From NCBI GenBank assembly GCA_963995505.1, contig OZ023190.1, positions 14,378,092-14,442,091 of the forward strand: DNA of 64,000 nucleotides, given 5' to 3'. Both the position numbers and the translations under genes were made by a program. The stretch comes from Hypericum androsaemum. Its lineage: Eukaryota; Streptophyta; Magnoliopsida; Malpighiales; Hypericaceae. Of the stretch, positions 50,434 to 60,182 are shown piece by piece (within the stretch, counting starts at the first letter, position 1; every line of letters starts with the position of its first letter). The notes under the pieces are model-generated. The model made no database searches, had not been told where the DNA came from, and was given only the letters and a program-made list of their open reading frames with translations.

Positions 50434-51003
50434 TGTCACACCTCGCACCTCCAAGGCCAGCTAGACATGCGAGACGGTGCGAGTGAGGAGGCCTTTCTGG
50501 CGCACAACTAAGAGCCACGAAGGGGAAGACTAATTTGCGAGGAGTTGCGAAGGAGAACAGAGCCAGCTAGCGAAGGGTTGCGATGGGCTGCCAGGTTGAG
50601 TTTGAAGGGCTACAAGGGAATAAATAAGAGGGCACCATGGGCCACGAAATAGGCCACCCATGAGGTAAATTCGGCCAGATTGTAAGCACCTAAGGTGCCC
50701 ATTCAGAGTAGGAACGTACATGGCCTTTCGGCCAAGAGTTGTAAAGAAGGGGGGCCTGCTCACATTTTCTATAAATAGGGCCGACCCCCACATGTTGTAA
50801 TCATCCAGAAATAGAGTGAATAAAGTACTTACTTCCTTGTGCCATTTTCATGTTCAAAGTGTGAGTGAGTGCTACGAAAATTCTGAGGCATACTTAACCT
50901 CTTTCTGTGAGAGAGAGTGCGAGTGTGAAAGTGAAGGCTGACTTGGGGTGAGATAACCTCAAGTGCCGATACGACTAAACGAGAAACAAGTTTAGGCGTG
51001 ACA
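50434..51003 (+). repeat. G1 3' LTR
   Basis: 570 bp, TGTCAC...TGACA, preceded by the purine tract aagagggggagaa. It differs from the 5' LTR by an indel of about 22 bp and scattered substitutions. The following bases (gcaat) do not match the left flank. Confidence 0.88.
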
Positions 51004-51430
51004 GCAATGAGCGATCGACTGTAATGTCCTGAAATATTCTTCTTGATGTAGCTAACCCATATCCTTATTCGCGACGTGGAATTAAGATCCCCATATAAAA
51101 TTCGAAAAAATATGATTGTAAGTCGTGACCAAAAGAAAAAGAACGCTCCCTGGAAATTAAGGTATGGTGTGGTTACACGACAGAGGATCTGCATTTTGCA
51201 GGATCCTCGTGGAAGTTATGAGAATGACTCCTAAATTGTCCGAATCGAAGCGTTAAACTTAAAACCAAGTTGTATTTTATATTACTCGATAGTCTCGACT
51301 TTAATTTTAGTTTTGGTTGTTTGTGAATATAATACCAAATATAACGAGGACATATTAAAAAATTAGCATGTAGTGTACAGTATCAACTGCTCAAAAATTT
51401 CAAATATTTTTTTTTGGTCGTGAAAATTTT
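51004..51430 (+). repeat. Copy of the GLR A 3' flank
   Basis: 51050-51290 aligns with 14330-14570, the DNA just after GLR copy A. Shared blocks include gtggaattaagat, gcattttgcaggatcctcg and gaatgactcctaaat. It shows that DNA right of G1 is a paralogous GLR unit. No coding exon is visible. Confidence 0.7.
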
Positions 51431-51769
51431 CAAATATATATCTTAACTCATACCCTCCATTGACGCGCCATCTGCAATATTTATTCGTCAAAGTAAACGA
51501 TTGAGAAGTGAGACAAATTGTATCTTTTGGTCATCTCCTTTCCAAACGCCGATATCTCTAACATGGTAACGTGGTTAATTCTCTCCCTACCAAAAAAAAT
51601 AAATATGGTGTACTCTTTCTCTTCCAAAATATCTAGATATTTTGTTCGTGAAGCGTATCTTCCTCTTCCTTCTTCGGCACCGTCGCTGCTACCCCTCCCT
51701 CCACCAATCCCAGCTCGTCACTCGCCTTAACGCCGCTCCACCGTCGCTCCCAGCTCGTCGCCACCGTAC

Positions 51770-51938
51770 TCTCTCCCACATTGCACCAAGAGATCATGAT
51801 GTTCAAAGAGACGACATTTCTCTGGGAAATTTCGTCGAATAGGATGTGGCCGTCGGAGAAAGCTCCGGACTTGCAGTGCCAATCGAACAGGGTATTGTCG
51901 ACGTAGATGGTGGAGTGAAGCTGACCCGTTTTGAGCAA
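51770..51938 (-). pseudogene. Captured pentatricopeptide-repeat (PPR) gene fragment
   Basis: The minus-strand frame reads YVDNTLFDWHCKSGAF, then HILFDEISQRNVVSLNIMIS. This matches the PPR pattern (V.NALIDMYCKCG; LFDEM..RNVVSWN.MI). Only about 1.5 repeats remain, in a frame that runs on into unrelated GC-rich sequence. PPR proteins bind organelle RNA; this scrap cannot. It sits next to a MULE-like terminal sequence. Confidence 0.7.
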
Positions 51939-51939
51939 A

Positions 51940-52205
51940 TGAGCAAATCTAACTAAGCTTAGGAATGGAATAATGGGTTGAAATAATTATATATATATTT
52001 TTTAATAACTTAAAGATGATGTGGCATTTTTAAGATGACAAGGATGCCACGTCTGCTGATGAAGTGTTGTCGGTGATCGGAAATATGCTCTCAGGGTGTT
52101 ATTTGACCCATTTAAAAAAGTACAGGGACTTATGTGAGCCTCTTTTAAGTACAAGGGCTTATGTAAATTTTTTGAGCAAATAGAGGAGCTTATTTGGCCT
52201 TTATT
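51940..52205. mobile_element. One end of a truncated MULE-like/MITE element
   Basis: Contains acagggacttatgtgagcc, tacaagggcttatgtaa and ggagcttatttggcc near its right edge, a style common to plant MULE TIR ends. No partner TIR is found to the left, so boundaries and TSD are not established. The PPR fragment is adjacent. Confidence 0.4.
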
Positions 52206-52816
52206 CCTTTTCAAAAATATATCTTAACTCATACCCTCCATTGACGCGCCCTATGTAATATTTATTCGTCAAAGTAAACGATTGAGAAGTGAGACAAATT
52301 GTATCTTTTGGTCATCTCCTCGCCAAACGCCGATATCTCTAACATGATAACATGGTTAATTCTCTCTCTACCAAAAAAAATGGTGTACTCTCTCCCTTCC
52401 AAAATATCTAGATATTTTGTTCGTGAAGCTTATCTTCCTCTTCCTTCTTTGGCACCATCGTCACCGGCGCTGCTACCCCTCCCTCCACCAATCCCAGCTC
52501 GTCGCTCGCCTTAACGCCGCTCCACCGTCGCTCACCGCTCCCAGCTCATCGTCGCCGTCACTGCTCCACCGTCGCTCACCGAGACCCGTGCCTAGCTCAT
52601 TGCCATAACTCATCGCTCGCCTCACTGTCACTCACCTCTCCATTAGGGCTGAGCTTGAACCCAAAAAAATCCGACAACCCGACCACACTGACTCACTGAA
52701 AATAATCAACCCGATGATCAAAACGGTGTTGTGGGTTGGTTTTTCAATCAAACTGAAGCCTTCGGTGTGACGTCGGTGTTGGGTTTTGCATAACCCGACT
52801 CACCGACAATGATGCC

Positions 52817-52818
<2 letters not shown>

Positions 52819-52856
<38 letters not shown>
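52819..52856. repeat. (TA)n microsatellite
   Basis: Nineteen uninterrupted TA units inside the hAT-like element. Confidence 0.95.
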
Positions 52857-52860
<4 letters not shown>

Positions 52861-52910
52861 CTTGGTCTTTCAACTGAAGTGAACCCTCTCTCCCCATCTA
52901 AATAAATGGA

Positions 52911-52913
<3 letters not shown>

Positions 52914-52942
<29 letters not shown>
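52914..52942. repeat. (CT)n microsatellite
   Basis: About 14 CT units, 57 bp after the (TA)n tract. Confidence 0.95.
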
Positions 52943-52948
<6 letters not shown>

Positions 52949-54433
52949 TCCCCGTCTCCTTCTCCCACTGCCACGGGCGACGGCGCCACTGCCACGGTGC
53001 TGCTCCTGTCATTCCATTCTGCCTTCTCTCCCTGCTTCGTGGTTCTTCCTCCCTTTTTCGTGGTTAAACCCAAATCGACAGAACCCACCCACTCTCAGCC
53101 ACCCCACTCAGCTGAGCTCCTCCTCCATTTTCTGGCGATTGCTCCTCCTCCCTTCGTCGGCCACCACTCCTTGTGGATACTTGCATGCATGTATGCATGC
53201 TATTCGATTTTGGATTTTGTTCCTCCTTGTAGTTACTTGTATGTTGTTCATTTGGTTTGTCTTTACTGATGGTTGTTTGATCTCGAGCTCTTCACTTTTG
53301 GATTTTGAATTTTGTTCTAGCGATTGCTCCTCCTCCCTTCGCCAGCCACCGCTCTTTTGATGAAGTTTTGGTTGGCCAACGTCAAATGGGCCTAGAAAAA
53401 AGGCTGGCCTTTTAGCCCGTCGCATCGCCAACCCGAAGTTGGTACTATCCATACCGATGCACTGACATACCATCGGTGTTGGTGTGTACCGATACACCGT
53501 CGGACATCGAAAGGGAAAATTTCTCCCTTTGGTGTCGGGCCCAATTTTGGGCCAAAAACCGTGGCACCGATGAATACTCAGCCATACTCTCCGTCGCTCA
53601 CCGAGACTCGCTCCCAGCTCCCAACTAATCGCCGCTCCATCATCGCTCACAGAGACCTGCTCCCAGCTCGTCGATGTCGCTCACTGCTGGCCTCTCTGTC
53701 ACTCGCCTCACTGTCGATCCATCGTCTGAAGCTCATCGTTGTCTCGCCGTCCTTCCCCTTCCTCTGCTAGCCTGACCTCCACGGTTAGCCGCCCTAGTCC
53801 TGTCAACCTTTATCATCTGCGGGCTCCTGCTGGGCCCTTTTGAGGTCGTCGGCGGTTCCCGAGGAGGATGGTCGCCACAGATCTCCTCCCCGGTCGGCTC
53901 TTTGACCTTCTGGGTTTTGTTTTTACTTTATGTTATTCGGTCTTTATTTTTAATTTCTATTATGTGCTCTTTTTATGTTCGAGCCACCCTTGTAGGTGAC
54001 TTCAACTTACTTTGGTTTAGCTTTATCTGCTTTTGCTTGGATCGACCTATGCTCGTTCTGATATCTGTTCGGTTCTCGAAACCTTGCATGTTGGAGCAGG
54101 TAGATAACCTTGTCTTGGTTGGATCCATCCGATCTTGGCATTCATTTGCGTGCATCTCGTATGCATTCAAATGTCCATGAGTTTATGTCCATGACGCAAT
54201 CTTGTGGTTATTAGCCGTAGCTTGTCTTGGCAGCTTTTTCCTTGGATGTTCGGCTCTAGTAGCCATTCGTCTGCCCTTCGCCTTCACCCATGCCTCTCTG
54301 TTTTCGATTGGCTTGGTTTCGTATTCTATTTCAGTATTTTTGCTCTATGCTTATATATTTTCTTTTTCGTATTGTAAGACTTTTATGTTAATATAGAATT
54401 TGCGTCACCCTTCTAAAAAAACGCCGATATCTC

Positions 54434-55051
54434 TGGCTAAAATAGTACTCCACGTCTACATTTTCTCTATGCTAACGTCACCACGAGCTCAGGCACCGGT
54501 ATGTTGACATTTCAACTTCGACTCCAGGATAGTAGGGATGACTATGAATCTAAGTTAATTCAATTCGATTTGTCTAAAATTTGATTTGAATTTAAACAAG
54601 TTTATATAAATTCAAATTTGAATTCTTCTTTCGATAAATTAAATCCGAATCAAAATATTTTCAATTCGTCAATTTGATGAATGAACTGGCGAATCGAATT
54701 TCCGATTAATACATACGTTTAAGTATTTAATTTTTCTATTGATAAAATATACCCTGCCTTACGTAAGCAGGTTCATGACTTGATGCCCCTAGATAACTTT
54801 AAATATTTACTCAAACTCGCCATAATTAATTTAATCTCTTTGTCAAGATTTAAGTTGACGAGAAAACGTGACAGTCAGAATACCAGATTCCATGATTTCA
54901 TGTTTAACGGGAAACAATAAACCTATACCTAGTTTTTTTTTGAAGTGCAAACTTATATATAGTTGGCAATATTTGCAACTGCAGACACTCGAGAATAATT
55001 TATTAATATGTAGGGACCCACCGCACCGTTTGGGCCTTTCTCATATATTCA
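54434..55051. other. AT-rich intergenic DNA, decayed GLR-unit flank
   Basis: No gene. 54840-55050 weakly resembles 16260-16360 (gagaaaacgtgac / gagaacgtaac; gcaatatttgcaactgcagacactcg / gaaatttgcaatggcggtcactcg), which lies between GLR A and B. This suggests it belongs to the paralogous unit. Confidence 0.45.
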
Positions 55052-55065
55052 CGTCAATGTCAGTT

Positions 55066-56421
55066 TTTTCTTATAGGTAATTAAAATAAAAGAAAATAAT
55101 TACAGGTTAGAAGGAGGAGACTAGTAGCGAACAAACTCGCTACATACATCAACCTTAACATACCCGAAGACCAGGATCACCTCACTCGAAGCGAGTCCCA
55201 AAACGAGTCAAGTTCTTGGTTGCCAATGTTCTTGAGGGTCCTTGACCAAAGGATCCATTCGCGTATCCAGTAGAAGATGGAATGCTTGAGAAGCTCACGA
55301 TCACATTTTTTTTCGTCAAAAATTACCTTGTTCCGATGCAATCATATACCCCAAGCAATTGCACCAAACAATGAATACTAAACCTTCCCAAATATGCCAC
55401 CACTGGATATCCCACACCAATGAGAAAGGGCCGAGTCTAAGGACCAGAACCCACACCAAGACAAGTCGACTCCATCCACAAAATAGTCTCAAATTGAACG
55501 AGAAAAGGGGCAAAATAGCAGGAGATGTTCTAGGGTCTCATCTTTGTCCAAACAGAAAGGGCAAAGAGCTTCCCAAGCTTGGATTCTTCTCATGCGTATC
55601 AACAAATCGCACATCTGGATACACCCTTGTATAGCCTTCCACAAGAAATACTCTACTTTGAGGGGGATCAAGCCAGTTCAGACTTTTCTTAGCTCCAAAA
55701 TTATAGGGGTGACAACGAAACTGTAATTCCAAACATGGCTTCTCCAAGACCTGACCAAGAAGTCACCATTGTCCCACCGCCAACAGATTTCGTCCTTAGC
55801 CCTCCGCTGAAGCATCACGAGACTGATGGTACGTAAAAGCTCAGACACCATGTCCTCTTCGAATCCCCTCAGCGCTCTCCTCCAATTCAGCGACCACGTC
55901 CAGGTTTCCTCCACCCAGCATCCACATTCAGCCACCCTAACCAATCTTTGAGTAGAAAGCATATGAAGTCTACTGAATTTCTCCTTTAAAGGTGTGGATG
56001 TAGCCCATTTATCCTCCAAGAAGAAAAACAACTTCCCATCTCCCAATTTGAGCTCAATTCCATTCAAGAAATCTGCACGTAACATGTCACCTTCTCTTGC
56101 CACTTTACTAATGCTTTCCCAGTTGCTCTTAACATTGCCAAGCGGGAGAGAAATAGAGAAATTCTTAAAGAAAGAGTGAATCCCCGAAATAAACTGTACC
56201 CAAAGGGAGTCAACTTCGCAGCAGAACCTCCAAGTCCACTTAAGAATTAAAATTTTGTTCTTAAGGAACATAGATTCAATCCCAAGTCGCCCATTTCCTT
56301 AGGACTACAAACAGCATCCCACTTAATCAAATATAAACTTGAATTTTCTACATCACTGGACCATAGGAATCGTCTCATGAACAAATACTTTTATTATGTC
56401 AGTTAATCGTCTCATGAACAT
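55066..56421 (-). mobile_element. 5'-truncated LINE (LINE-2)
   Basis: Minus-strand insertion of 1356 bp bounded by a perfect 14-bp TSD cgtcaatgtcagtt (55052-55065 and 56422-56435). A short A-run on the minus strand marks the 3' end at 55066. Only the C-terminal half of ORF2 is present. The motif cgtctcatgaac is repeated near the 5' end (56367 and 56409), suggesting a small rearrangement on insertion. Confidence 0.88.
55489..56379 (-). pseudogene. LINE-2 ORF2 C-terminal fragment
   Basis: From 56379 the minus strand reads RRFLWSSDVENSS and LIKWDAVCSPKEMGDLG, the post-palm RT region of plant L1 elements. It continues (56271-55678) through the thumb region and then zf-RVT (about 55671-55489; FLWKAIQGCIQMCDLL, CPFCLDKDETLEHLLLFC). 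Frame changes lie near 56285 and 55680. No endonuclease or RT catalytic box remains. Confidence 0.85.
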
Positions 56422-56435
56422 CGTCAATGTCAGTT

Positions 56436-56774
56436 ATCTAGTCACAACTCAAGCAATAACAAGCATTTATTATGTAATATAATTAAATACTTTTTCCATC
56501 CAATCAACCTATACTCCTCCCCTGATCCTTCAAAAAATAAATATACTCCTCCCCTAGTACTCGGCAAAATAGTCGTTCTATATTAATATTAAAAAAATAT
56601 CTCGAATTTAATTTATTAAAAACGTAATAATATTAAATATTTTGAGAGAACTTCGTCATCATACCAAAATACTATCATGGTCGAGCACAAAGTAGTCAGC
56701 TTAACGAGTGTCCGGATAATAAATAATTTAAAAAACCTATGTTCCTCCCCTTGGTCAAACAGTATAAACACATA
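56436..56774. other. AT-rich stretch ending in a GLR-promoter-like TATA segment
   Basis: No gene. At 56756-56774 caaacagtataaacacata resembles the GLR B TATA region (ccaacagtataaatacaca, 18344-18362). It runs directly into GLR 3' flank sequence. Confidence 0.5.
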
Positions 56775-57545
56775 CAGATCACATATCCTCCGGAAGCTCT
56801 CCGATCCAGTGTATAGATGTAAACGTAAAGTTGCAAGAAAAACCGATGTTATTGCAATATCAGTAAATTTGCATACAAATGTACCCTCCTCTCTCTTCCC
56901 TTCTCTATCTGTAATACAAAGATGGACTATAACGATCGAATTGACGGAGTTCGAGCAGATGCCGGATGCGAATTGATGGATCATTATGGCTTCTAATGGC
57001 CCGATGTCCGATTGCGAGGTGCTCCTTCCTTTCCTCGGATTTCTGTTTAGTGTCAAGGACTCTGTACAGAAGCATTGGCATTGATGTTCGTGGAAATGGA
57101 TCACACTTATTGATCTCTCTCCCATCTGAGTAGTCTCGATGGCTGATGTGATTCTCAGTGCAAATTTTGCCACCAATTCTCATGCTGGTTCATTGTCTTT
57201 GCGCCAAGGAATGGAACATTGTTCTTTCCTCTTTCATTCACGTAAAGGTTCCACCCAGTTCAGAATCGAACGTGAATGTTCGAGTACAACATAATTTCGA
57301 TTATAATATTTTTTTTAGATATATCCACCAATCTAATTGTTGAAAGTAACCCTTGGCTACTTTAGTCTGCAAGCCATTCAAGTGAATCTCCGGCCTTGAC
57401 CAGGACTATCATGAAGGATTCGCCTCAATTTCTCCCAGAGAAAACTTCAAATTGACGAGTAAGCCGTTGAATTCCTGTTGCTTATGTTCATTCTTAACAA
57501 GCCTAATATGAGTTGAATGAAGTCAACGGCTGTATTTAATATTTT
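56775..57545 (+). repeat. Copy of the GLR B 3' flank, part 1
   Basis: Aligns with 23685-24350, starting 55 bp after the GLR B stop codon. Shared blocks include cagtgtatagatgtaaacg, gatgtccgattgcgaggtg, gtcaaggactctgtacag and gaacgtgaatgttcgag. The copy has an insertion of about 60 bp near 56925. No GLR exon precedes it. Confidence 0.9.
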
Positions 57546-58149
57546 GGGTAAAAAACTTATAGGTCCCTAAGGTTATATTGCACTAGGAGGTCCACGTCAT
57601 AGTTTTTTAGATCCCTAAGTTTTGAAAAATTGAACTCTCTAGTCTCCATGTCCATTTTTTGTCAATAACTTGCCAAAATTGCCCTTCTCTTCACCATTGA
57701 ACGCCACCCAATGGTCGTTATTTTGACCTTTGCACCATTGTTTCATTAATTACATGGTCAAATATCCATATGGTAATCCAATCTCTGGAAACGCAACTTC
57801 AATCGAATAGAAGCCATGAAGCTATTGTGATGCTGGAAGTATAAACCCGAATGGAAGCCATGAAGCTATTGTGGGAATACCTAGATTTTGTATTGCCTAT
57901 CATATAAACAACGGTGCCAAGCCGGGGCTAGTTGATTCAATAGAAAAGGAGATGGTATAATATCGAACGTCTACGTTAAAGAGATACAATAGTTCTTAGG
58001 GTACAATATATCTAAACTTTGTCATTTATAAGAAAATAGTAAAATAATATGAAGAGAAGGGCATTTTTGGTATTCGACGAATTATTGATAAAAAATGGAC
58101 ATAAGGACCAATCAATTCAATTTTTCAAAACCGAGGGTCTAAAAAACTA

Positions 58150-59354
58150 GGTAAAAATATATTTTAGTACCATGTAGTTTGATGTATTTCAAGTTTAGGG
58201 TATGTGGTTTAAAGTTTCAGATTTGGTCCCTGTGATTTTTTTCGGATAGCTCTCGGTCCTAGGCAGCCCGGGTAGCTGCCCGGCCATTTGGCAAGCTACG
58301 TTGGCTCCACATCAATCAAAACGATGCCGTTTGGCATCCCATGTGGACATCCCAATTTATAAGTCATTGCTGACATGACATGTGGTAAATTACTAAATTA
58401 GTCCCTACAATTTTGTTTAAAAACCCACAATTTATATTAAAACACTGTTGTAATCTCTTCCAAGTTCCACCAAGACCCTCACCTGTAAACGACGTCGTCG
58501 CCTTCTCCTTAAAAAAACCCAGCCATTTTCCCGACAATTGAGAACTATCCTGAACAGCTCGAGAAAGGGAGGGAGGACGAGGAGGAAGTGCTCTATCATC
58601 TTTTCCTCTACCCAACGCGCCTGCACTCGCTCCCCTCGAAACCTTACCGCCACTGATTCCTCCTCCTCCTCCTCCTCTGTGGCTTACTCCTCCAGTGTCG
58701 CTTCCTTCTCATCCACGAGCGGCAACGGCGACGGCAAAAATAGCTTCATCCTCGCCACATCATCAGTCTCCAGCCGAACCTCCCTCTCCAGCCTGTACGA
58801 GTCCATCTCCCAGAACCCCCACATCTATGACGTCGCCGAGATCCGCTCCGCCACCAACAACTTCCTCGCGAAGTCCTACTCCTCGTCCTCGTCATCCTCC
58901 TCGGCCTCTGCCTCCTTCGCCAAGTGCTGGCGCTGCAAGAGAGAGATGATGCTTTGTTGCTAATTTAGTTTTTGATGTTCCAATTTGAGCGAGAGAGAGA
59001 GAGAGAGAGAGGAAGAGGAGGATAGAGAGAGCGACGAAGGAAGAAGAAAGCGAGGAGGAGAATGGAAGAGATTTTTTTTAAATATAAATTAATTTGGAAC
59101 TAATTTTGTAATTTGGCACAGGCCACGTCAACAATGACTTATAAATTGGGATATCTATGTGGGACGCCAAACAGTGTCATTTTGGGTGATATGGTGCCAA
59201 TGTGGCAGGCCAAATGGCCGGGCAACTACCCGAGCTACCCAGGACCGAGAGCTGTCTGGAAAAAAAAACTACGATGACCAAATCTGAAACTTTAAATCAG
59301 ATACCCTAAATTTGAAATACGTCAAACTATAGGGTACTACAATATACTTTTATC
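58150..59354. mobile_element. Inner Pack-MULE (MULE-C) with LysM-receptor-kinase-like fragment
   Basis: 1205 bp. TIRs start ggtaaaaatatattttagtacc and, inverted, gataaaagtatattgtagtacc, and stay similar for over 230 bp (through ctctcggtcct, cccggccatttgg and ccaatttataagtcattg). The perfect 9-bp TSD aaaaaacta lies at 58141-58149 and 59355-59363, inside MULE-B. The centre is GC-rich, with a captured coding fragment and a (GA)n tract at 58989-59011. No transposase. Confidence 0.9.
58538..58963 (+). pseudogene. Captured fragment resembling a LysM-domain receptor-like kinase (LYK3-type)
   Basis: A 141-codon open frame. After a Ser-rich stretch it reads SSRTSLSSLYES, then NPHIYDVAEIRSATNNFLAK, more Ser, and CWRCKR. 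This order matches the juxtamembrane start of plant LysM-receptor-like kinase 3 proteins (SLSSL..ENPHIYDFSEI..ATNNFL..SSS..WRC) as I know the family. The kinase core, LysM domains and membrane segment are absent; the frame ends soon after the WRC segment. The first 40 or so residues may be element-derived. Any product would lack kinase activity. Confidence 0.65.
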
Positions 59355-59432
59355 AAAAAACTATTAAGCGAACCTCCTAGTACAATATATCCAACATTAG
59401 AGACCTATGAATCTTCTGCCCTAATATTTTTG

Positions 59433-59622
59433 TATTAACATCTCAGCAAGCGAGCCAGCTGGCCGTTAATTTAATGGGGAGTCCTACGACAACTGCGTAC
59501 TATTTTCTTCTCGGTCAATTTGAATGGGTCGAATCCATAGGTTTTATTTGTTATTTCAAGAAAAATATATGAATGTTTATGCATGTAAAAATCCGAACCG
59601 ATGTGCGCTTAAAAAAATTAAA
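59433..59622 (+). repeat. Copy of the GLR B 3' flank, part 2
   Basis: Continues the flank after MULE-B. It matches 24405-24425 and 24634-24780 (gccagctggcc, gagtcctacgacaactgcgta, ataggttttatttgttattt). Relative to the GLR B flank it lacks about 210 bp (24425-24630). Confidence 0.8.
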
Positions 59623-59935
59623 GGGAAAAGTCTATTTTAGTACCATGTAGTATCGCAAAAAATTATTTTAATACCCTGTGGTAAAAAACTCATCAATCAA
59701 GTCAAACCGCAGTCAATTAACATCACTTAAGTCCACGGGCAGCTGTCCGAACCTTGCTCGTCCTGTCCGGGCCTTGTCCGGCCATCTGGACTAGCCACAT
59801 CAACATTTTTTTGATGGCATGGTGCCACGTGGACATCCGTTCTCTCCCCTTCCCCTCTCTTTTCTCTTTCTCCTCTTCCCCTCTCTTCTTCTTCCCGAAA
59901 CCCACCAAAATTAATCGCTTGAAGATCAAACATCA
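59623..59935. mobile_element. One end of a MULE related to MULE-C
   Basis: Begins gggaaaagtctattttagt and shares tattttagtaccatgtag with the MULE-C TIR. It then has gtccggccatctgga and gatggcatggtgccacgtgg, echoing the MULE-C subterminal region. The opposite TIR is not found before the copia LTR at 60111, so the element is truncated. Confidence 0.65.
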
Positions 59936-60110
59936 TGGAGAAACAAGCACGTCAATGGAAAGACAGCCAACAAAAAATAGCACATGAGGAGGAGAGCATT
60001 AATAAATAATAGAGACCCACCAGGCCCAAAAAAACTTCACCTACGATTGGATCGTCTGAACCCGAGCCATCAATAGACAAGACATCAATCTTCGAGAACC
60101 ACTACCCATG
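59936..60110. other. Unassigned DNA left of Copia-2
   Basis: No gene seen. Contains atcaatagacaagac (60073-60087), whose reverse complement occurs at 63960-63974 on the other side of the copia element. Confidence 0.5.
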
Positions 60111-60182
60111 GTGATCAGTGAGGGTATCTTAGTCTTTTGTACTTAGCTAGCAAGTATAAATAGCAGCTAAAAAGTCTCTATG

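Larger units (their letters stand above)
25383..51003 (+). mobile_element. Ty3/gypsy chromovirus (G1), split by G2 insertion
   Basis: 5' LTR 25383-25971, Met-tRNA-type primer site tggtatcagagcc (25975-25987), gag 26030-26740, then the G2 insertion (26746-47255). After it, gag resumes at 47261 followed by protease, RT, RNase H, a truncated integrase, a chromodomain, a purine tract (50421-50433) and the 3' LTR 50434-51003. The C-terminal chromodomain places it in the chromoviruses. The bases beside the two LTRs (agtag left, gcaat right) do not match, so no TSD exists. Own length without the nested elements is about 5.1 kb. Confidence 0.9.
51427..52545. repeat. Direct repeat pair (51427-51763 and 52206-52545)
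   Basis: Two copies about 779 bp apart, sharing catctcc..ccaaacgccgatatctct and the following Ser/Pro-codon-like GC-rich segment. They flank the PPR fragment and MULE-like end. The second copy continues into the retroposon-like block. Confidence 0.8.
52644..53586. mobile_element. Non-autonomous hAT-like element
   Basis: 943 bp. Termini tagggctgag and, inverted, tatggctgag. The flanking 8-bp repeat is ctctccat (52636-52643) / ctctccgt (53587-53594), 7 of 8 identical. The repetitive caccgtcgctcacc-type sequence on the left resumes on the right. Subterminal cggtgttgg / accgatgc motifs recur near both ends. No transposase. It contains the (TA) and (TC) microsatellites. Confidence 0.65.
52341..54417 (+). 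mobile_element. Poly(A)-ended retroposon-like block with 16-bp TSD
   Basis: The block starts after aaacgccgatatctct (52325-52340) and ends at a short A-run (54414-54420). The same aaacgccgatatctct (54418-54433) follows directly. A long TSD after poly(A) is typical of LINE-machinery insertion. The 3' part (53750-54413) has no coding motif, is LINE 3'-UTR-like and ends near gcgtcacccttctaaaaaa. A hAT element interrupts the block. No RT is seen, so it is non-autonomous or a chimeric retrocopy. Confidence 0.6.
57546..59423. mobile_element. Outer MULE-like MITE (MULE-B) with nested MULE-C
   Basis: Ends gggtaaaaaactt (57546) and, inverted, gggcagaagatt (59423), with TIR similarity extending at least 100 bp (cactaggaggtcc..atagttttttaga..ttttgaaaaattgaa). 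The perfect 9-bp TSD taatatttt lies at 57537-57545 and 59424-59432. No transposase. Without the inner element it is about 660 bp. GLR-type 3' flank resumes after 59432. Confidence 0.88.

Noticed and set aside
53108..53650. 180-codon minus-strand ORF
   Set aside because: Spans the right end of the hAT-like element into the flank; no domain and crosses an insertion boundary.
55994..56179. Plus-strand ORF over LINE-2
   Set aside because: Shadow of the minus-strand LINE ORF2 fragment.
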